Assembly: GCA_033558025.1 (NCBI GenBank)
Contig: JAUCEF010000014.1
Coordinates: 3,224,001 to 3,288,000 of the forward strand
From: Phytophthora sp. 'mugwort'
Lineage: Eukaryota > Oomycota > Peronosporomycetes > Peronosporales > Peronosporaceae
DNA: 64,000 nucleotides
Reading direction: 5' to 3'
In this document: in pieces, positions 35,500 to 46,189 of the stretch
How positions within the stretch are numbered: position 1 is the first letter of the stretch
How the letters are laid out: the number at the start of each line of letters is the position of its first letter
Made by a program: the position numbers and the translations under genes
The notes under the pieces: generated by a model
Told to the model about the DNA's origin: nothing
The model's input: the letters and a program-made list of their open reading frames with translations, nothing else
Database searches by the model: none

Positions 35500-36110
35500 T
35501 AATCTCCTATCCGCACAGACGCCTCAAAGAATCAAACAGACATGCGTTCAAATTTAGTCCTGCTGGTGCCTGGCGCCACAATTCTCTTGACCTCAAGTGC
35601 TACGTCGGAGCTATGGAGGAGGCACGGCTTTCCAACGTAGAGAGCTCAAACCTTGCGGTGGCCTTGAACATGGTAGATCTCTTCGTATACTCCCTGAGGA
35701 TCAAACTCGGCCTTCCACTGTGTCTTCCGACTCTGAATGCTCATCCGCTAAGTTCGCCGACCCCGTAGATAGTCTAAGAGTCAAACAGTCTTCAGCAGAG
35801 TTAGTAAACTCGGCGGACACATCCCGCAGCACGGCAGGGGTGATAGACTCCGTCCATACCCCCAGCGATGTGAGCGCCAATGCCCCCACGAGGAAGAGAG
35901 AGCCCTGACCTTGAAGTATCTGACCGGACCGAGGGCCGCTAAACTTGAGGAAATGCTGCTTAACGACTAGGTCAAACTGACCCAGTTCTCGAAAAACATA
36001 CTCATCGCCAAACTAAAGAAAACGAAGCACAAAGCGAAATTGCTGAATAATCTTAACTGGAGGTCTGCAGCGCTCCGCGAAAAAGGCAGAGCTACTTGAT
36101 TGCAGATTCA
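35500..36110 (+). pseudogene. Unrecognised coiled-coil-like remnant
   Basis: The open piece at 35597-35908 (103 aa) is Ser/Asp-rich (DQTRPSTVSSDSEC, PTRKREP). It is followed by a Lys/Leu-rich stretch in another frame (KLTQFSKNILIAKLKKTKH, about 35930-36070) with stops. It could be a broken gene with a C-terminal coiled coil, but no family is recognised. Confidence 0.3.
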
Positions 36111-37550
36111 AGTTGTGAACCAGCACAATCTAAATTGATTCGTGAGCATTCATAGCACCTCTCTTTCAAGCTAGCCTGACTTAATACTTGTCGCTTACCT
36201 AACTTCACATTAATGTGGAGTGGGCGTTACCTGACATCTTGCCTAAATGCGTCTATAGTAATATACCTCAAACGCCGTTATATTATTCGAATTTTGTTGT
36301 ATTGCATCGGTATACTAGTACATGTATTCAAGCCCCCCAACTAACACCCCAATAGACCGCTACTACCAATCCTACGCTGGCATACTATCCTTAATGTATT
36401 TGGGGCTACACTACAGTCGTATTTCCTTCCGTTTTCATTCTACACCCGTCAAGTGCCATGGCTGGTACGGCTGAAGTTATATGATTCTACGAAATACTGC
36501 AATTTCCGAGCCTCAATAACCAAACCGCCAATTCAAAACGTAAAGTAGTACGACGCGAATGAACAAAACCATACTTCTGAAGTAACTGGAGAGCAAAGAG
36601 TAGAACTGCATTGCGGGTTTAATGTTTTAGTTAGTATTGACGTTTTGTCGTGACAATCAAAGAAACACTAAACCTCAAACATTGTGTGAAAAATCCCTAA
36701 TAGTGATAATTTATACTAACCATACCACAACGTTTGCCTTATCTTAATGTTGTTGTGGAACTACCAATTTACTGTCGAGTTTGCTTCAAAGTGTGCGGTA
36801 TATTATTTCATTTGAAGACATCAGCAGCAGAGCTGTAACTCAAGAGGCTCTAAAATGCCGGCATTGGCTAAAAGATAGACTGCAAACTATTCGATTGTAG
36901 TTGCTAGCGTTCTCGAGAAGCGCAGAAGGCCATGTGGACCTCGGGGTTCTCCTCACCATGCGCCTCGTTCTTCTTTCAAATCTCCCCGTAGTTTTTTTTT
37001 ACTTGCGCGAGAATCCTTTGCCGCATCGGATTGATGTGGGTCCAATGTCCTCATTATCTGCCAACGATCCAAAAGCCACAAGCTTCTCTGCCTGGCGACC
37101 ATCAGATTCGGATCCTTGTTAGTGCATTGGAACGTACCGTATAAGTGGTAAAAAGCCTAGTGCGTGGGGTGATGCCTCACCGGTTTGTTGCGACCTACGG
37201 GGTCGATGGCTTGCTGTAAAAATCAAAGCCAATAGTCATTATTACAGTACTAGGCCTAAAGCTCACGACGTTGTTCCCAAGTTTTGCCTTAAACTATCCA
37301 AGTGCGCATCACCATCATTGGTGGTGTAAAAATCACCGTCACGTACTTCAATCGAGGTGTTATACAATTAACTGGGCATTGGATAGCTAGCCTAGCTTCC
37401 CGCAAGAGTATCCGTCTTGCTGTCTTGATATCGAGCATACGCGTTTGAGGCAAGCAAGTCGATCCCTTCGTGGCAGCTTTAAGCATCATTGCTATTGTAT
37501 TATCGAGCTATAATATGGCCGCACGTACCTCTAAGTGTTCCCACAAGGCT
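36111..37550. other. Intergenic, no gene seen
   Basis: AT-richer intergenic sequence with only short, unconvincing ORFs. It includes the downstream flank of the hydrolase gene. Confidence 0.5.
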
Positions 37551-37551
37551 G

Positions 37552-38736
37552 TTACGCTTTCAGAAATTGTTTGGCTGCAAAAGCTGCCATTTTCTGCAGT
37601 CCCACTTGACTATAGGGCAATATCCACGGCGGGAACAAGGAGAAGACATGTGGTACACCTTCATTCACATCCATTTCCCAGTCTTCAACACCATCAGCTT
37701 TTGCTTTATCAGCGAGGCGCACAGAGTCTTGGAAAAGGTAGTCCAACGTGGCAGCCTGAATGAATACTGGAGGGAGCCCACTGAGGGTGCAATGCACCGC
37801 AGAGGCGTCAGCCCATGTTGTTCGGTCCCAACACGTCGGATGATACACAACACGAGCTGCTTTCGTGATACTGCTAGTGAGGATGCAGTTCCGAGCACTA
37901 ACCGGGTCGATGGTTTCACTCAGATCAACGAATGGACTTGACACGATGCCAGCCAATGGCAGAATGTTTGATGTGGAGTCACGTAGGCGAAGCAACGCTG
38001 ACATAACGAGCCCTCCCCCCGCGCTGTCCCCAGCTAAAATGACTTGGTCAGGTGATAGACCTCCATGGTCAAGTAGATACTCATAGACTGCCACAATATC
38101 TTCTGGTTGTTTGGGGAAGCAAAACTCTGGCGTCTTGTGGTAATTAGCGAGGAAAATCTCCACTTGTGCATTGCAGTCTCGAATCCCAAACTCCCTCTCG
38201 ATCGCTGCTCCCAGAGATGAGCCAAAGAAGCTGTACAATCTCGGGCTCAGCAGCGAAAATGCTCCCCCATGGACGTACATTACCACTAGCCGCTTGGCGT
38301 CTTTGTCTCGAGTGGTCCTTGGTCGGAGCCACAGATGTTCTAAGCCATTAAACTCCACACTCTCCATGCATTGGCCATACCATTGACAGTAGAACCAGCC
38401 AAGCACTGAACCGACTGCCTCGCTTTGAGCTCGGATCACACGTGCGTGTTGGGCGTCCTTCACCAAACGATCACCATACAGTTCGTTAATGGTTCGGAGC
38501 GCCGCACGCAAAATCTCGAAAAGCAACGTCCACTTGGGGAACTCCGGGCGGAATCCTCGCGACACAAATCGCACAAACGTCCAGCAAACAGCGGCGGCGA
38601 TCCTCGCAGCAAGAGCCACTGCTTCCCACGGAGACCGGCACATTCCGCTTAAGCCGGAGTTAAGTCCAGCGACTGCTAGCGCCGCGCCGGTGCCTCCTAT
38701 GACCAGACCCCACGGAATCGCTTCCAGCTCAACCAT
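37552..38736 (-). CDS. Alpha/beta hydrolase fold-3 (HSL/AADAC-type) esterase
   Basis: Starting at the ATG at 38736 the protein is 394 aa (MVELEAIPWGLV). A hydrophobic N-terminal segment (about residues 8-24) could anchor it to a membrane. The oxyanion motif HGGAF is at about 156, the nucleophile elbow GDSAGGG puts Ser at about 238, a candidate acid is Asp about 332 in ATLDYLFQD, and His is about 363 in GVPHVF. This is the full triad of the hormone-sensitive-lipase-like family, which hydrolyses ester bonds of small lipids or acylated substrates; the substrate is unknown. The frame is open further upstream to an ATG at 38889, but an Inr-like element at 38854-38862 argues for the downstream start. 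Single exon as read. Confidence 0.85.
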   Translation of the reverse strand: MVELEAIPWGLVIGGTGAALAVAGLNSGLSGMCRSPWEAVALAARIAAAVCWTFVRFVSRGFRPEFPKWTLLFEILRAALRTINELYGDRLVKDAQHARVIRAQSEAVGSVLGWFYCQWYGQCMESVEFNGLEHLWLRPRTTRDKDAKRLVVMYVHGGAFSLLSPRLYSFFGSSLGAAIEREFGIRDCNAQVEIFLANYHKTPEFCFPKQPEDIVAVYEYLLDHGGLSPDQVILAGDSAGGGLVMSALLRLRDSTSNILPLAGIVSSPFVDLSETIDPVSARNCILTSSITKAARVVYHPTCWDRTTWADASAVHCTLSGLPPVFIQAATLDYLFQDSVRLADKAKADGVEDWEMDVNEGVPHVFSLFPPWILPYSQVGLQKMAAFAAKQFLKA

Positions 38737-38849
38737 CGCTAGCGTCGATCTTGGCCTTAAATGGTTTGGTTGCCCCGCAAACACGGGTTGTGTTTGCGCA
38801 GATACCTCGGATCTCCCACTCTTGTCACGAAAATACAAGTTCTGCCCCA

Positions 38850-38864
38850 CAGCAATGAGCAAGA
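38850..38864 (-). promoter_or_regulatory. Oomycete Inr-like element of hydrolase gene
   Basis: Minus strand reads TTGCTCATTGCTG, matching the core TCAYTYY initiator. Transcription starting here would leave about 120 bases of leader before the ATG at 38736. Confidence 0.5.
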
Positions 38865-39110
38865 AGAAAAATATACATGTACCACGCATAACCAGTGATT
38901 ACCAATGGACTTACCACGTGGTAAATCATAACAAGATTTCCCAGGTCCAACATACGCCCAGATCTGTCCGTGAGGGGCTGTATTTCTCTTGTCTGCTTTA
39001 ATGCACAACAGAGGTCGGCATGCCAGCAAATTACTGAGCGTGAGGGAATACAACTGTCTCTCTCAAGAGAGAAACACCCTTCGCTTAGCTGGCTAACACC
39101 TACGATTTAT

Positions 39111-41327
39111 TTATTCGTCCTTGGTCTTCGAGGATGCATCGCCGTACATTTCACGGAGCTTTTGCAAGCGCTCCTCGGCCTCACGGGCTTTTTCAGGAAA
39201 CGGTGAGCCGCTACGGCGCTCAGTGCCCTTCGACATGCCTGGCTGCACCACCACCACCTCGTTTCGCTTCGCTGGACTGCGCGAGCGCTTCCTTGTGGTC
39301 CAGCGATCCAGCTTTAGCGAAAGCGAACCCTTGTAGCTAGCGGGCCGCGATGCGTAGTCGCGTCCGACAGCTTCAGCCTTGCGCCGCTCACGTTCACGCA
39401 CTTGCTGCAGCAAGTCGACGGTGATATCACTTCCACTTTATCGAGCACAACGAAATAATTAAAGTGTGAGTGAAAACCGAATCACTATGACCATACCACA
39501 TGAACGTACCCAGCCTTGCTCCGCATGCAGCTATGACTGCGGCTGCGGTCACGTCGGCGCCGGTCGCGCGAAGCCGACGGCGACCTGCTGCGAGCACGAT
39601 GGCGGGTACTCGATCGCGAGCTGTCACGACGACTGCCACGACGGCGATCACTGTCTCGTCGGCTATCCCGATCCCGGCTTCGGTCTCGGCGGCGGTCTCG
39701 ATCGCGGCCTTTGTCATGTCCGCGAGAACGTGAGCGAGATCGTCCAGCGGAGCGGGAACGAGAGAGTGAGCGCTTACGGTACTGCTTGGTCTTGTCAAAT
39801 TCAATGTCTCCAAGGCTCACTTTCTCTGTATTTCCATACGCCGGGAACGACACCTGATGAAGTAATAATAAAAGCATAAGTTAGAAACTACACACGCAAT
39901 AACTGCACTGGGTCTGTGAAACTTACCCAGAATTCATTTCCTTCTTCGACTGAATCAATAACCGCATCGTACATCTGCAGGCAGAATGCGAGTAGATAAT
40001 CAGTCCAAATATCCTCGCCTTATTCCCCTGGCTAAACAAAAGAATCTACCGCAGGTTCATTCTCTTCATCCGCATACATCGCGCGTACTTTCGTGCCTGG
40101 CTTTAAGCTGTCAACGATGGCCAGATTCTCTTTGGCACGTTCCTTCTTACGGGACAATAATATAAGCTAACATCAAATATTCACGCACATAGACATAAGT
40201 CAAACTCCACATCAATACGCACTGCTTATAGACATCACCCGTTCTATCAAGAAGATAGAATCGCTGAACATAACCCCCCCCCCACCGAACAATGGGGCAC
40301 GTGTCCAGCCAAAACTCCGCCGTGCTCCATCCCTCCACGCAGATCCTGAGCAACTCACCTTGACTTTGATCCCGTCCTCGATCTTCTTCGGAATTCGAGG
40401 AAGAATCGTGCCGAAGTAGTTGTTGTCTTCCAGTAAACTGATAAGCCACTCGCCAATTGTCCTACATCAGCACCACCGACAAACACACCTCACACTCAGT
40501 ACTCCAGTCGATGACTGCATGCTGCAGTGGTAATCAATATCACAGTAGCAGCAGCAGTCTTCCTTACCACCTGGTGGTACAGTCGCCCGCCCAACTCACG
40601 TTTTCAAACTCGGATTAGCCGACGCGTTGAACTCCTCGGGGTCTTCCAAGAACGGCTCAAACCACGTCCAGAGCTCTTCTGGGTCACATGTAAAGCGGAG
40701 GTACAGGAAACCAACTACGCGGATGTAAGGCGAGTCCTGCAGGCATCAACAACAGTCAATAACCCTTCCTTAAGTCATATAACCTATTGATTAACCTATC
40801 TCCCCCACCGTGTGCCGAAGCAACCCCTGCATCTGCTTGCGCGTGAGCCGCATGAGGAAGAATTTTTGCAGCAGACAGAAGCAGCTCGACGGGATGCGCG
40901 CCGTCCCGGGCGACCAGGGCTCTTTATGGCAACAAAAAGTGGTTAGCTTTTATTCTAATTACCAGATAGGTTACCCTGTTTCGTACCGGCATGGTCCACT
41001 CGGTAGTAGATCTCGTCCACTACCTCGTGATACGTCCTGAACTTGTAGAGTTCGTGGAAGTACGCGGACTGCAGAATGTTCTGATGCAGCAGTGTATTCA
41101 GGTTGTACGTCGTGTCGTTGCCGTAGCTGCAGCAAATAACCAGGGTAAAATATAAGTTAATTAAAAATGACTTGTGATGCATAAGGCCTACGCGACAAGG
41201 TCGCCGCGCACATGGGCAGCTCATCCTGTTTGACGCGACGCTCCGTCTCCTCGGGCGGTAGGTCCTGCGCGCTCTGGCCACGAAGAGACTTTTGCAGCGC
41301 GTGCCGGGTCAGCGCGGAGCGAGACAT
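39111..41327 (-). CDS. PRP38: PRP38-family splicing factor with Tudor-like segment and RS tail (9 exons)
   Basis: Reconstructed exons: 41327-41212, 41126-40987, 40921-40809, 40736-40600, 40461-40359, 40145-40050, 39974-39927, 39853-39510, 39429-39111. All introns are GT-AG (65-213 nt) and the total is 1416 nt, 471 aa. Exons 1-5 give the PRP38 domain (YGNDTTYNLNTLLHQNIL, FRTYHEVVDEIYYRVDHAE, GFLYLRFTCDPEELWTWF, FGTILPRIPKKIEDGIKVK), a component of the U4/U6.U5 tri-snRNP needed for spliceosome activation. Exons 6-8 read as a Tudor-type barrel (KPGTKVRAMYADEE, MYDAVIDSVEEGNEFWV, FPAYGNTEKVSLGDIEF). Exons 8-9 are Arg/Ser-rich, as in PRPF38B. Acceptors of introns 5 and 8 are less certain. A nuclear spliceosomal role is well supported by the family. 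Confidence 0.87.
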
Positions 41328-41375
41328 GGCGACGGGTTAAATGGCATCCAGTGCACTGTTGTATTGATGTGGGCC

Positions 41376-41390
41376 ACAAAACAGAAATGA
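41376..41390 (-). promoter_or_regulatory. Inr element of the PRP38 gene
   Basis: Minus strand TCATTTCTGTTTTGT fits the oomycete Inr plus flanking element (TCAYTYY..WTTT). It lies about 60 bases upstream of the ATG at 41327. Confidence 0.55.
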
Positions 41391-41967
41391 TGTAGATGGC
41401 TACACTTATGGCGCCGGTCTTGAGCGCTGCAGTCGAGTGTAACGACGTAGGAAGAGGTCGCCACGTGCGCACTGGCGTGCGTCCGATATCGTTGACACAT
41501 TTACCCTCCAGCGGGTGTTACTAACTAGATATACATGTACAGTATCGGCAACGACCAGAACGATCGAGCTGAAGTTCTCGGGTGTTCGGTTCGCGTTCGG
41601 ACACTGAGGCGGGCGTTTCGTCGCCGTCTGCCCGAAGTGCAACAACTAACAGAGCTCTAAACGCTGGCACGTGATGGAGCAATAACAACTCCGACATCTC
41701 GAGGCAAGGAAAGGCGAGACAACACACAAGCGTACGTACACAAAACTGACCGCCAATTTTGTGGGCGGAAACGTCGATTTGGTCATAATTATCGCGTCTA
41801 ATAATTTAGCTGGGGTAGGAGGGAGCGAAGTCGATCATGTAGTTCGCTCCGTGCCGAGGCTGTCCGTCGGTCTGTCGGTTGGTCTTCTACGGCTTGTATG
41901 CTTGCGATCGCAGTACAATGGGGGCGGACAGCGCTTCGGCGCCCCCGTCTCCGCCTTCTGGTCTAAC

Positions 41968-43023
41968 TTAGCAACTCTTCAGTGCTTCCAGCCACATGGC
42001 CGCGTCCGCGTCGTGGTCCGCGTACACGTACAGCTCCTTGTGATTCTCCAGGCGGATGCAGAGACCGTGGGCGTGGCCGCTCCAGCGCACGGCCGAGATC
42101 ACCTCAAACGGCTTGTCTGCTTCCTGTGGGTCTGAGCTGCGCTGCGTCCGACTCCGTCGTACCGAGAGGTGTCCGTCTATAAGGGTCATAAAGCGCTTTT
42201 TCCAGCTGGGAAGCAGACCACCCCGTACGTGCATATAGCCCTGCATGTCGCAATCCTGTACGTCGTCCTCATCTTCGCTGCTGAGCACGCTCATGGCCGT
42301 TTGCGTGAAGGGCGAGCTGCCCTCTGCCTGGTACGAGCGCTGTGTCGATAGGTCGCTGGCCATCGTCCGGCGGATCGGTACTTGTCCCATAATCATCTCT
42401 CCGCGCATGAGTGGTGCCTCCTTGAGCACCTTGAGCCACTGCTCGCGCGAAGCCTGGTCACCTGCCTGTACGTAAAGCACCCGTCCACTCGAGCTGGTGA
42501 TTTTGAGTCCAAAACTGGTCATTTCCGAGAGCTCGGCCTTCGCCACACGCAGGCCGCCCCTAACAGGCAGGTCGAGGCAATGGGTGCCACCACCCAGTAC
42601 GTCCGAGGCGATGACGCAGCACTGAGTGTAGTAGGTGAGCGCGGCGCCGTTCAATAGGAAAAAGCGCTTCTTCCATGTCTTGAAGGACTGGCCGCGCTTC
42701 CAAAGCCAGCCGTAGAACACGGCGCCCTTGAGATCCTGCGTCGGGATGTTCATCATGGTGAGTCGGTCGGTGAGCGAGTTGGAAGCCCTGGAGACCGCCA
42801 GCGACGACGAGGACGATGACTGCGTCTGCGAGAGCGGAGACTGCGTCAGCTTGCGCTTGCTTCCCCCGTTGGGGCTGAGGCTATGGCGGCTGCTGTGTAT
42901 GTTCATGCTGGGGTGGCCCTCGGGCGTCACAGGAGACACGGTGTCACCCAAGATGGGGAACTCAGAAGTGTTGGTGTCTACGAAAGTATCGCCGACGCCG
43001 CTGTTCTCGCTGCGGTCCATCAT
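41968..43023 (-). CDS. Double PH-domain protein
   Basis: Starting at the tandem ATG at 43023 the protein is about 350 aa; the frame is open to an ATG at 43209 (413 aa), but the extra residues look like leader sequence. PH domain 1 (about residues 98-203) has YGWLWKRGQSFKTWKKRFFLL and ends with SREQWLKVLKEA. PH domain 2 (about 258-350) has MQGYMHVRGGLLPSWKKRF and ends with AAMWLEALKSC. Both carry the basic beta1-beta2 strand pattern and C-terminal Trp of phosphoinositide-binding PH folds. The N-terminus is Ser-rich and low-complexity. A role as a membrane-recruited adaptor is inferred; there is no catalytic domain. Confidence 0.85.
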   Translation of the reverse strand: MMDRSENSGVGDTFVDTNTSEFPILGDTVSPVTPEGHPSMNIHSSRHSLSPNGGSKRKLTQSPLSQTQSSSSSSLAVSRASNSLTDRLTMMNIPTQDLKGAVFYGWLWKRGQSFKTWKKRFFLLNGAALTYYTQCCVIASDVLGGGTHCLDLPVRGGLRVAKAELSEMTSFGLKITSSSGRVLYVQAGDQASREQWLKVLKEAPLMRGEMIMGQVPIRRTMASDLSTQRSYQAEGSSPFTQTAMSVLSSEDEDDVQDCDMQGYMHVRGGLLPSWKKRFMTLIDGHLSVRRSRTQRSSDPQEADKPFEVISAVRWSGHAHGLCIRLENHKELYVYADHDADAAMWLEALKSC

Positions 43024-43209
43024 GCGATGCGATAGGCGTAACGGAGCTGAAGGGGATCTGCTGCTGGAACGTCCGGTTCTGGTCAAGCGCGGCGCACCGG
43101 CAAACAAGAGGTGTTCGTGAATGTAACGCGCGTACTGAGAACTGACGTGGATGAATAGCTCGAGAGGATAAAAAAGAAGACGGCGCGCCCGGTCTGAACT
43201 CAGCCACAT

Positions 43210-44743
43210 TCAACCAGCTGTTTCGAGCAGCCAGGAAGAGTTTTCACTTGGTTCTACTATGGACGGAAAATAATGCTTGCTTGGACCTTTCCGCGAAAAT
43301 CCCACAAAAAGCAACGATAGCTTGCAGGCTCGTGTCATTTTTGGATCGACGGGGGTGGGATTGGCGGCTACGATGACCGTAGTGCTGTGGCGCCCGCAAT
43401 GTAGTCGCCTTTGACTTCTATTAGACAACCCAAGAAGGCATAATCAACACTAACGATGAAAGCGAATGCAATGCACTTTCCCTTCTACTTGCCGATTCGC
43501 CAACGTGGCAGTAATTAACGCTCGCTGGAGTCTTTATTATCGTCGTTATGAGTTGCAACCGTCCGGCTAGATCTCTGGTGTGCGGCATCGACGGCAAAAG
43601 TGGCAAGAGACGAGAAGTAAAATCCGGCGACAAACCTGACATCGAGGCTCTCTGGTCTAGTCGTTGTCGATACGGCGACATTGAAGATCGCTCGTATGCT
43701 CGCTGGACAGTCAGATTGGTATGGAGTCACCGATTGTATTCGCGATGACAAACTCCCCACCGCTATCATTGGTACTACCCAATGCCCGCTAAATGTTATA
43801 TTGTGTGACCAGACTCCGAGGCGCACAAATGGAAATCGCCCTTCTTTGTGGATCAGACGCGAGAAGGGTCAAAAGCTTTTTAAATGACAAGTGGCGCCGC
43901 GCCCTTACTGTCGCCTGCCAGTTTGCTGGCTGCTGGCAACTTTGGTTCGGCCGCAGTTTGGCTCAAACTATTTGGAGTGATTGTTTTCGCGGTGGATTTT
44001 CCCCTCGGTTGATCGCATCGGGCTCTATGGACCAGACGAATAGATTTGCCGGTGCCCTAACAAGCTGTAACAACACGCTACTGCGACCTGGCGTCGGGAA
44101 ATGGCGGTCGTCAACTAATCTCAGAGGCGTCAACATGGTTCAGCGAAGCCAGCCGGGCGGATGCGTCTGCAGTGAAGGCTACTTTACGTTGACTCCAAAC
44201 CAAAACTCGCCCTGATGAGACGTGTATTGTAATTTGAGACAGCTGTGGGCATGTCGACGCAGGCCTGCTGGATTGGATATAGCGGCGAGATTGCCTGCTG
44301 TCCTTGGCCCGGGTTTCGAGGCGCAAGGCGAAGCAGTGCAGTACTATACATAGAGATGGTCCTGACGTAAGCAAAAGTCAGCCTCCATAGGGGCGATCTG
44401 CAGCGCCTTGGCGGTAGTCTCTCGCACAATTCGCTGGCGACGCTACAAGTACAGTATAGTACTTGATTGCGGTGGTCGTGCTGCCGCGCTCGGCAAAAGC
44501 GATCTGCAGCATGCTCATACATGTACTCGCGTCGACGGACAGTTCGTGTACTGTACACAATATCGTCACGCCAAGCAACTTCAACTTGCGGTGAAGCATA
44601 TTGCCAATGTCACAACAATTCAATATGAAGGGGAAGATGCAGCCACTGAGGAGAATCAATTCATTGCTATTTGCACATTCAGCAACGAACGGCTTTATCG
44701 CCACGCTCGAACGCAGTAAACCCTCGCACCTTTATACAATTCT
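43210..44743. other. Intergenic, no gene seen
   Basis: Between the PH-domain gene and enolase. Several ORFs of 60-140 aa are present but overlap each other on both strands and show no family signature. Confidence 0.5.
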
Positions 44744-46120
44744 TTACATCCTGGAGGGGTTGCGGAAGTGCTTGCCAGCGTACTTGGCGTCGCTGCCGAG
44801 GGCCTCCTCGATGCGCAGCAGCTGATTGTACTTGGCTAGACGCTCCGAGCGGCACGGGGCACCCGTCTTGATCTGGCCGGTGGCCAGACCCACTGCCAGA
44901 TCGGCGATGTACGAGTCCTCGGTCTCGCCGCTGCGGTGCGACGTCATGACACCCCAGCCGTTCCTCTGGGCGAGGGCGACGGCGTCCACGCTCTCGGTCA
45001 CACTACCGATCTGGTTAACCTTGAGCAGCAGGGCGTTGCAGGCCTTCTTGTCGAGAGCCGTGGCGATGCGCTTGGGGTTAGTGCACAGCAGGTCGTCACC
45101 CACGATCTGCACCTTCTCGCCAATGCCAGCGGTGAAGGACGTGTAGTGCGCCCAGTCGTCCTGGTCGAACGGGTCCTCAATGCTGACGATCGGAAACTCC
45201 TTGGCCAGGTCTTTGTACAGCTGGCCGAGCTCCTCGCCGGTCAGCAGGTCAGTGGAGCCTTCCGTCTTGAAGTCCAGGTCGTACTTGCCGTCCTTGGTCA
45301 GGAACTCGGACGAGGCGACGTCCATGCCGATGCCGATCTTGCCGTCGTACCCAGCGCGGTTAATGGCCGTCATCAGCAGCTCCACACCCTCGCGGTTGCT
45401 CTGGATGTTGGGGGCGAAGCCACCCTCGTCACCGACGTTGGTAGCATCCTGGCCGTATTTCTTCTTGATGACGCTCTTAAGCTGGTGATACACCTCGCAG
45501 CCCATGACCATGGCCTCCGAGAAGCTCTCGGCACCTGTGGGCAACAGCATAAACTCTTGGAAGGCCAGCTTGTTACCGGCGTGCGAGCCGCCGTTGATCA
45601 CATTGAAGCTGGGCACGGGCAGCACCAGATTCTTATTGCCGATCAGGTCGGCGAAGTGCTGGTAGAGCGGGACGCCCTTGGCAGCAGCGCCGGCCTTGGC
45701 CACAGCGAGAGACACGCCCAGGATGGCGTTGGCACCCAGCTTGCCCTTGTTCTCCGTGCCGTCGATTTCGCGCATGAGGTTGTCGATGTCGCGCTGCTTG
45801 GTCGGGTCGGCGCCTACGAGCTTGGGAGCAAGCACGTTCTTGACGTTTTGCACGGCCTGCTGCACGCCCTTACCAGCAAAGCGCTTGCCACCGTCACGCA
45901 GCTCCACGGCTTCGTGAATGCCTGTCGAGGCACCCGAGGGAACTGAGGCGCGGAAGATCTCGGCACTGCCAGACAGCGTCAGGTCTACCTCCACCGTGGG
46001 GTTGCCGCGGCTGTCGATGATCTCGCGCGCGTGAATGGACTGGATGGTGCTGGCATTACGGGCGGCGCCAGCGGCGGTAGTCGCCACGCGGCGCAGAGGA
46101 GCGGAGGTGCGGGCGAGCAT
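44744..46120 (-). CDS. ENO: Enolase with mitochondrial presequence
   Basis: 458 aa, single exon. Residues 1-24 ([21 protein letters not shown]) are Arg/Ala/Ser/Thr-rich without acids, a mitochondrial targeting sequence placed before the enolase start ([18 protein letters not shown]). Catalytic and metal residues are present: Ser66 (SGASTG), Glu189 (FQEFM), Glu232 (GDEGG), Mg ligands Asp267 (GMDVASSEF), Glu315 (SIEDP) and Asp342 (GDDL), Lys367 (LLKVNQIG), His395 ([10 protein letters not shown]), Lys418 (QIKTGA). It converts 2-phosphoglycerate to phosphoenolpyruvate. Stramenopiles are known to carry a lower-glycolysis branch in mitochondria, which fits. A long antisense ORF (44936-45946) is a codon-bias shadow. 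Confidence 0.97.
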   Translation of the reverse strand: MLARTSAPLRRVATTAAGAARNASTIQSIHAREIIDSRGNPTVEVDLTLSGSAEIFRASVPSGASTGIHEAVELRDGGKRFAGKGVQQAVQNVKNVLAPKLVGADPTKQRDIDNLMREIDGTENKGKLGANAILGVSLAVAKAGAAAKGVPLYQHFADLIGNKNLVLPVPSFNVINGGSHAGNKLAFQEFMLLPTGAESFSEAMVMGCEVYHQLKSVIKKKYGQDATNVGDEGGFAPNIQSNREGVELLMTAINRAGYDGKIGIGMDVASSEFLTKDGKYDLDFKTEGSTDLLTGEELGQLYKDLAKEFPIVSIEDPFDQDDWAHYTSFTAGIGEKVQIVGDDLLCTNPKRIATALDKKACNALLLKVNQIGSVTESVDAVALAQRNGWGVMTSHRSGETEDSYIADLAVGLATGQIKTGAPCRSERLAKYNQLLRIEEALGSDAKYAGKHFRNPSRM

Positions 46121-46161
46121 TATGGCAAAGATGGGGGGGAAACTGTCCTATGGAGTTTGGT

Positions 46162-46180
46162 GCAAATGGTAAAGTGAGTG
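46162..46180 (-). promoter_or_regulatory. Inr + FPR core promoter of enolase
   Basis: Minus strand CACTCACTTTACCATTTGC matches TCAYTYY-N-CAWTTT very closely. It lies about 55 bases upstream of the start codon, the usual place for the oomycete initiator. Confidence 0.7.
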
Positions 46181-46189
46181 ACGGAGCTG

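Noticed and set aside
38737..38889. N-terminal extension of the hydrolase (start at 38889)
   Set aside because: An Inr-like element lies inside this stretch and the extension lacks conserved sequence; the start at 38736 is preferred, though a signal-peptide-like extension cannot be fully excluded.
39466..39879. 137-aa plus-strand ORF rich in Gly/Cys/His
   Set aside because: Antisense of the RS-repeat exon of the PRP38 gene; Arg/Ser codons read backwards give this composition.
44936..45946. 336-aa plus-strand ORF
   Set aside because: Exactly antisense to enolase, in a GC-rich coding region; composition (Val/Leu/Gly/His-rich) is that of a reverse-frame shadow.
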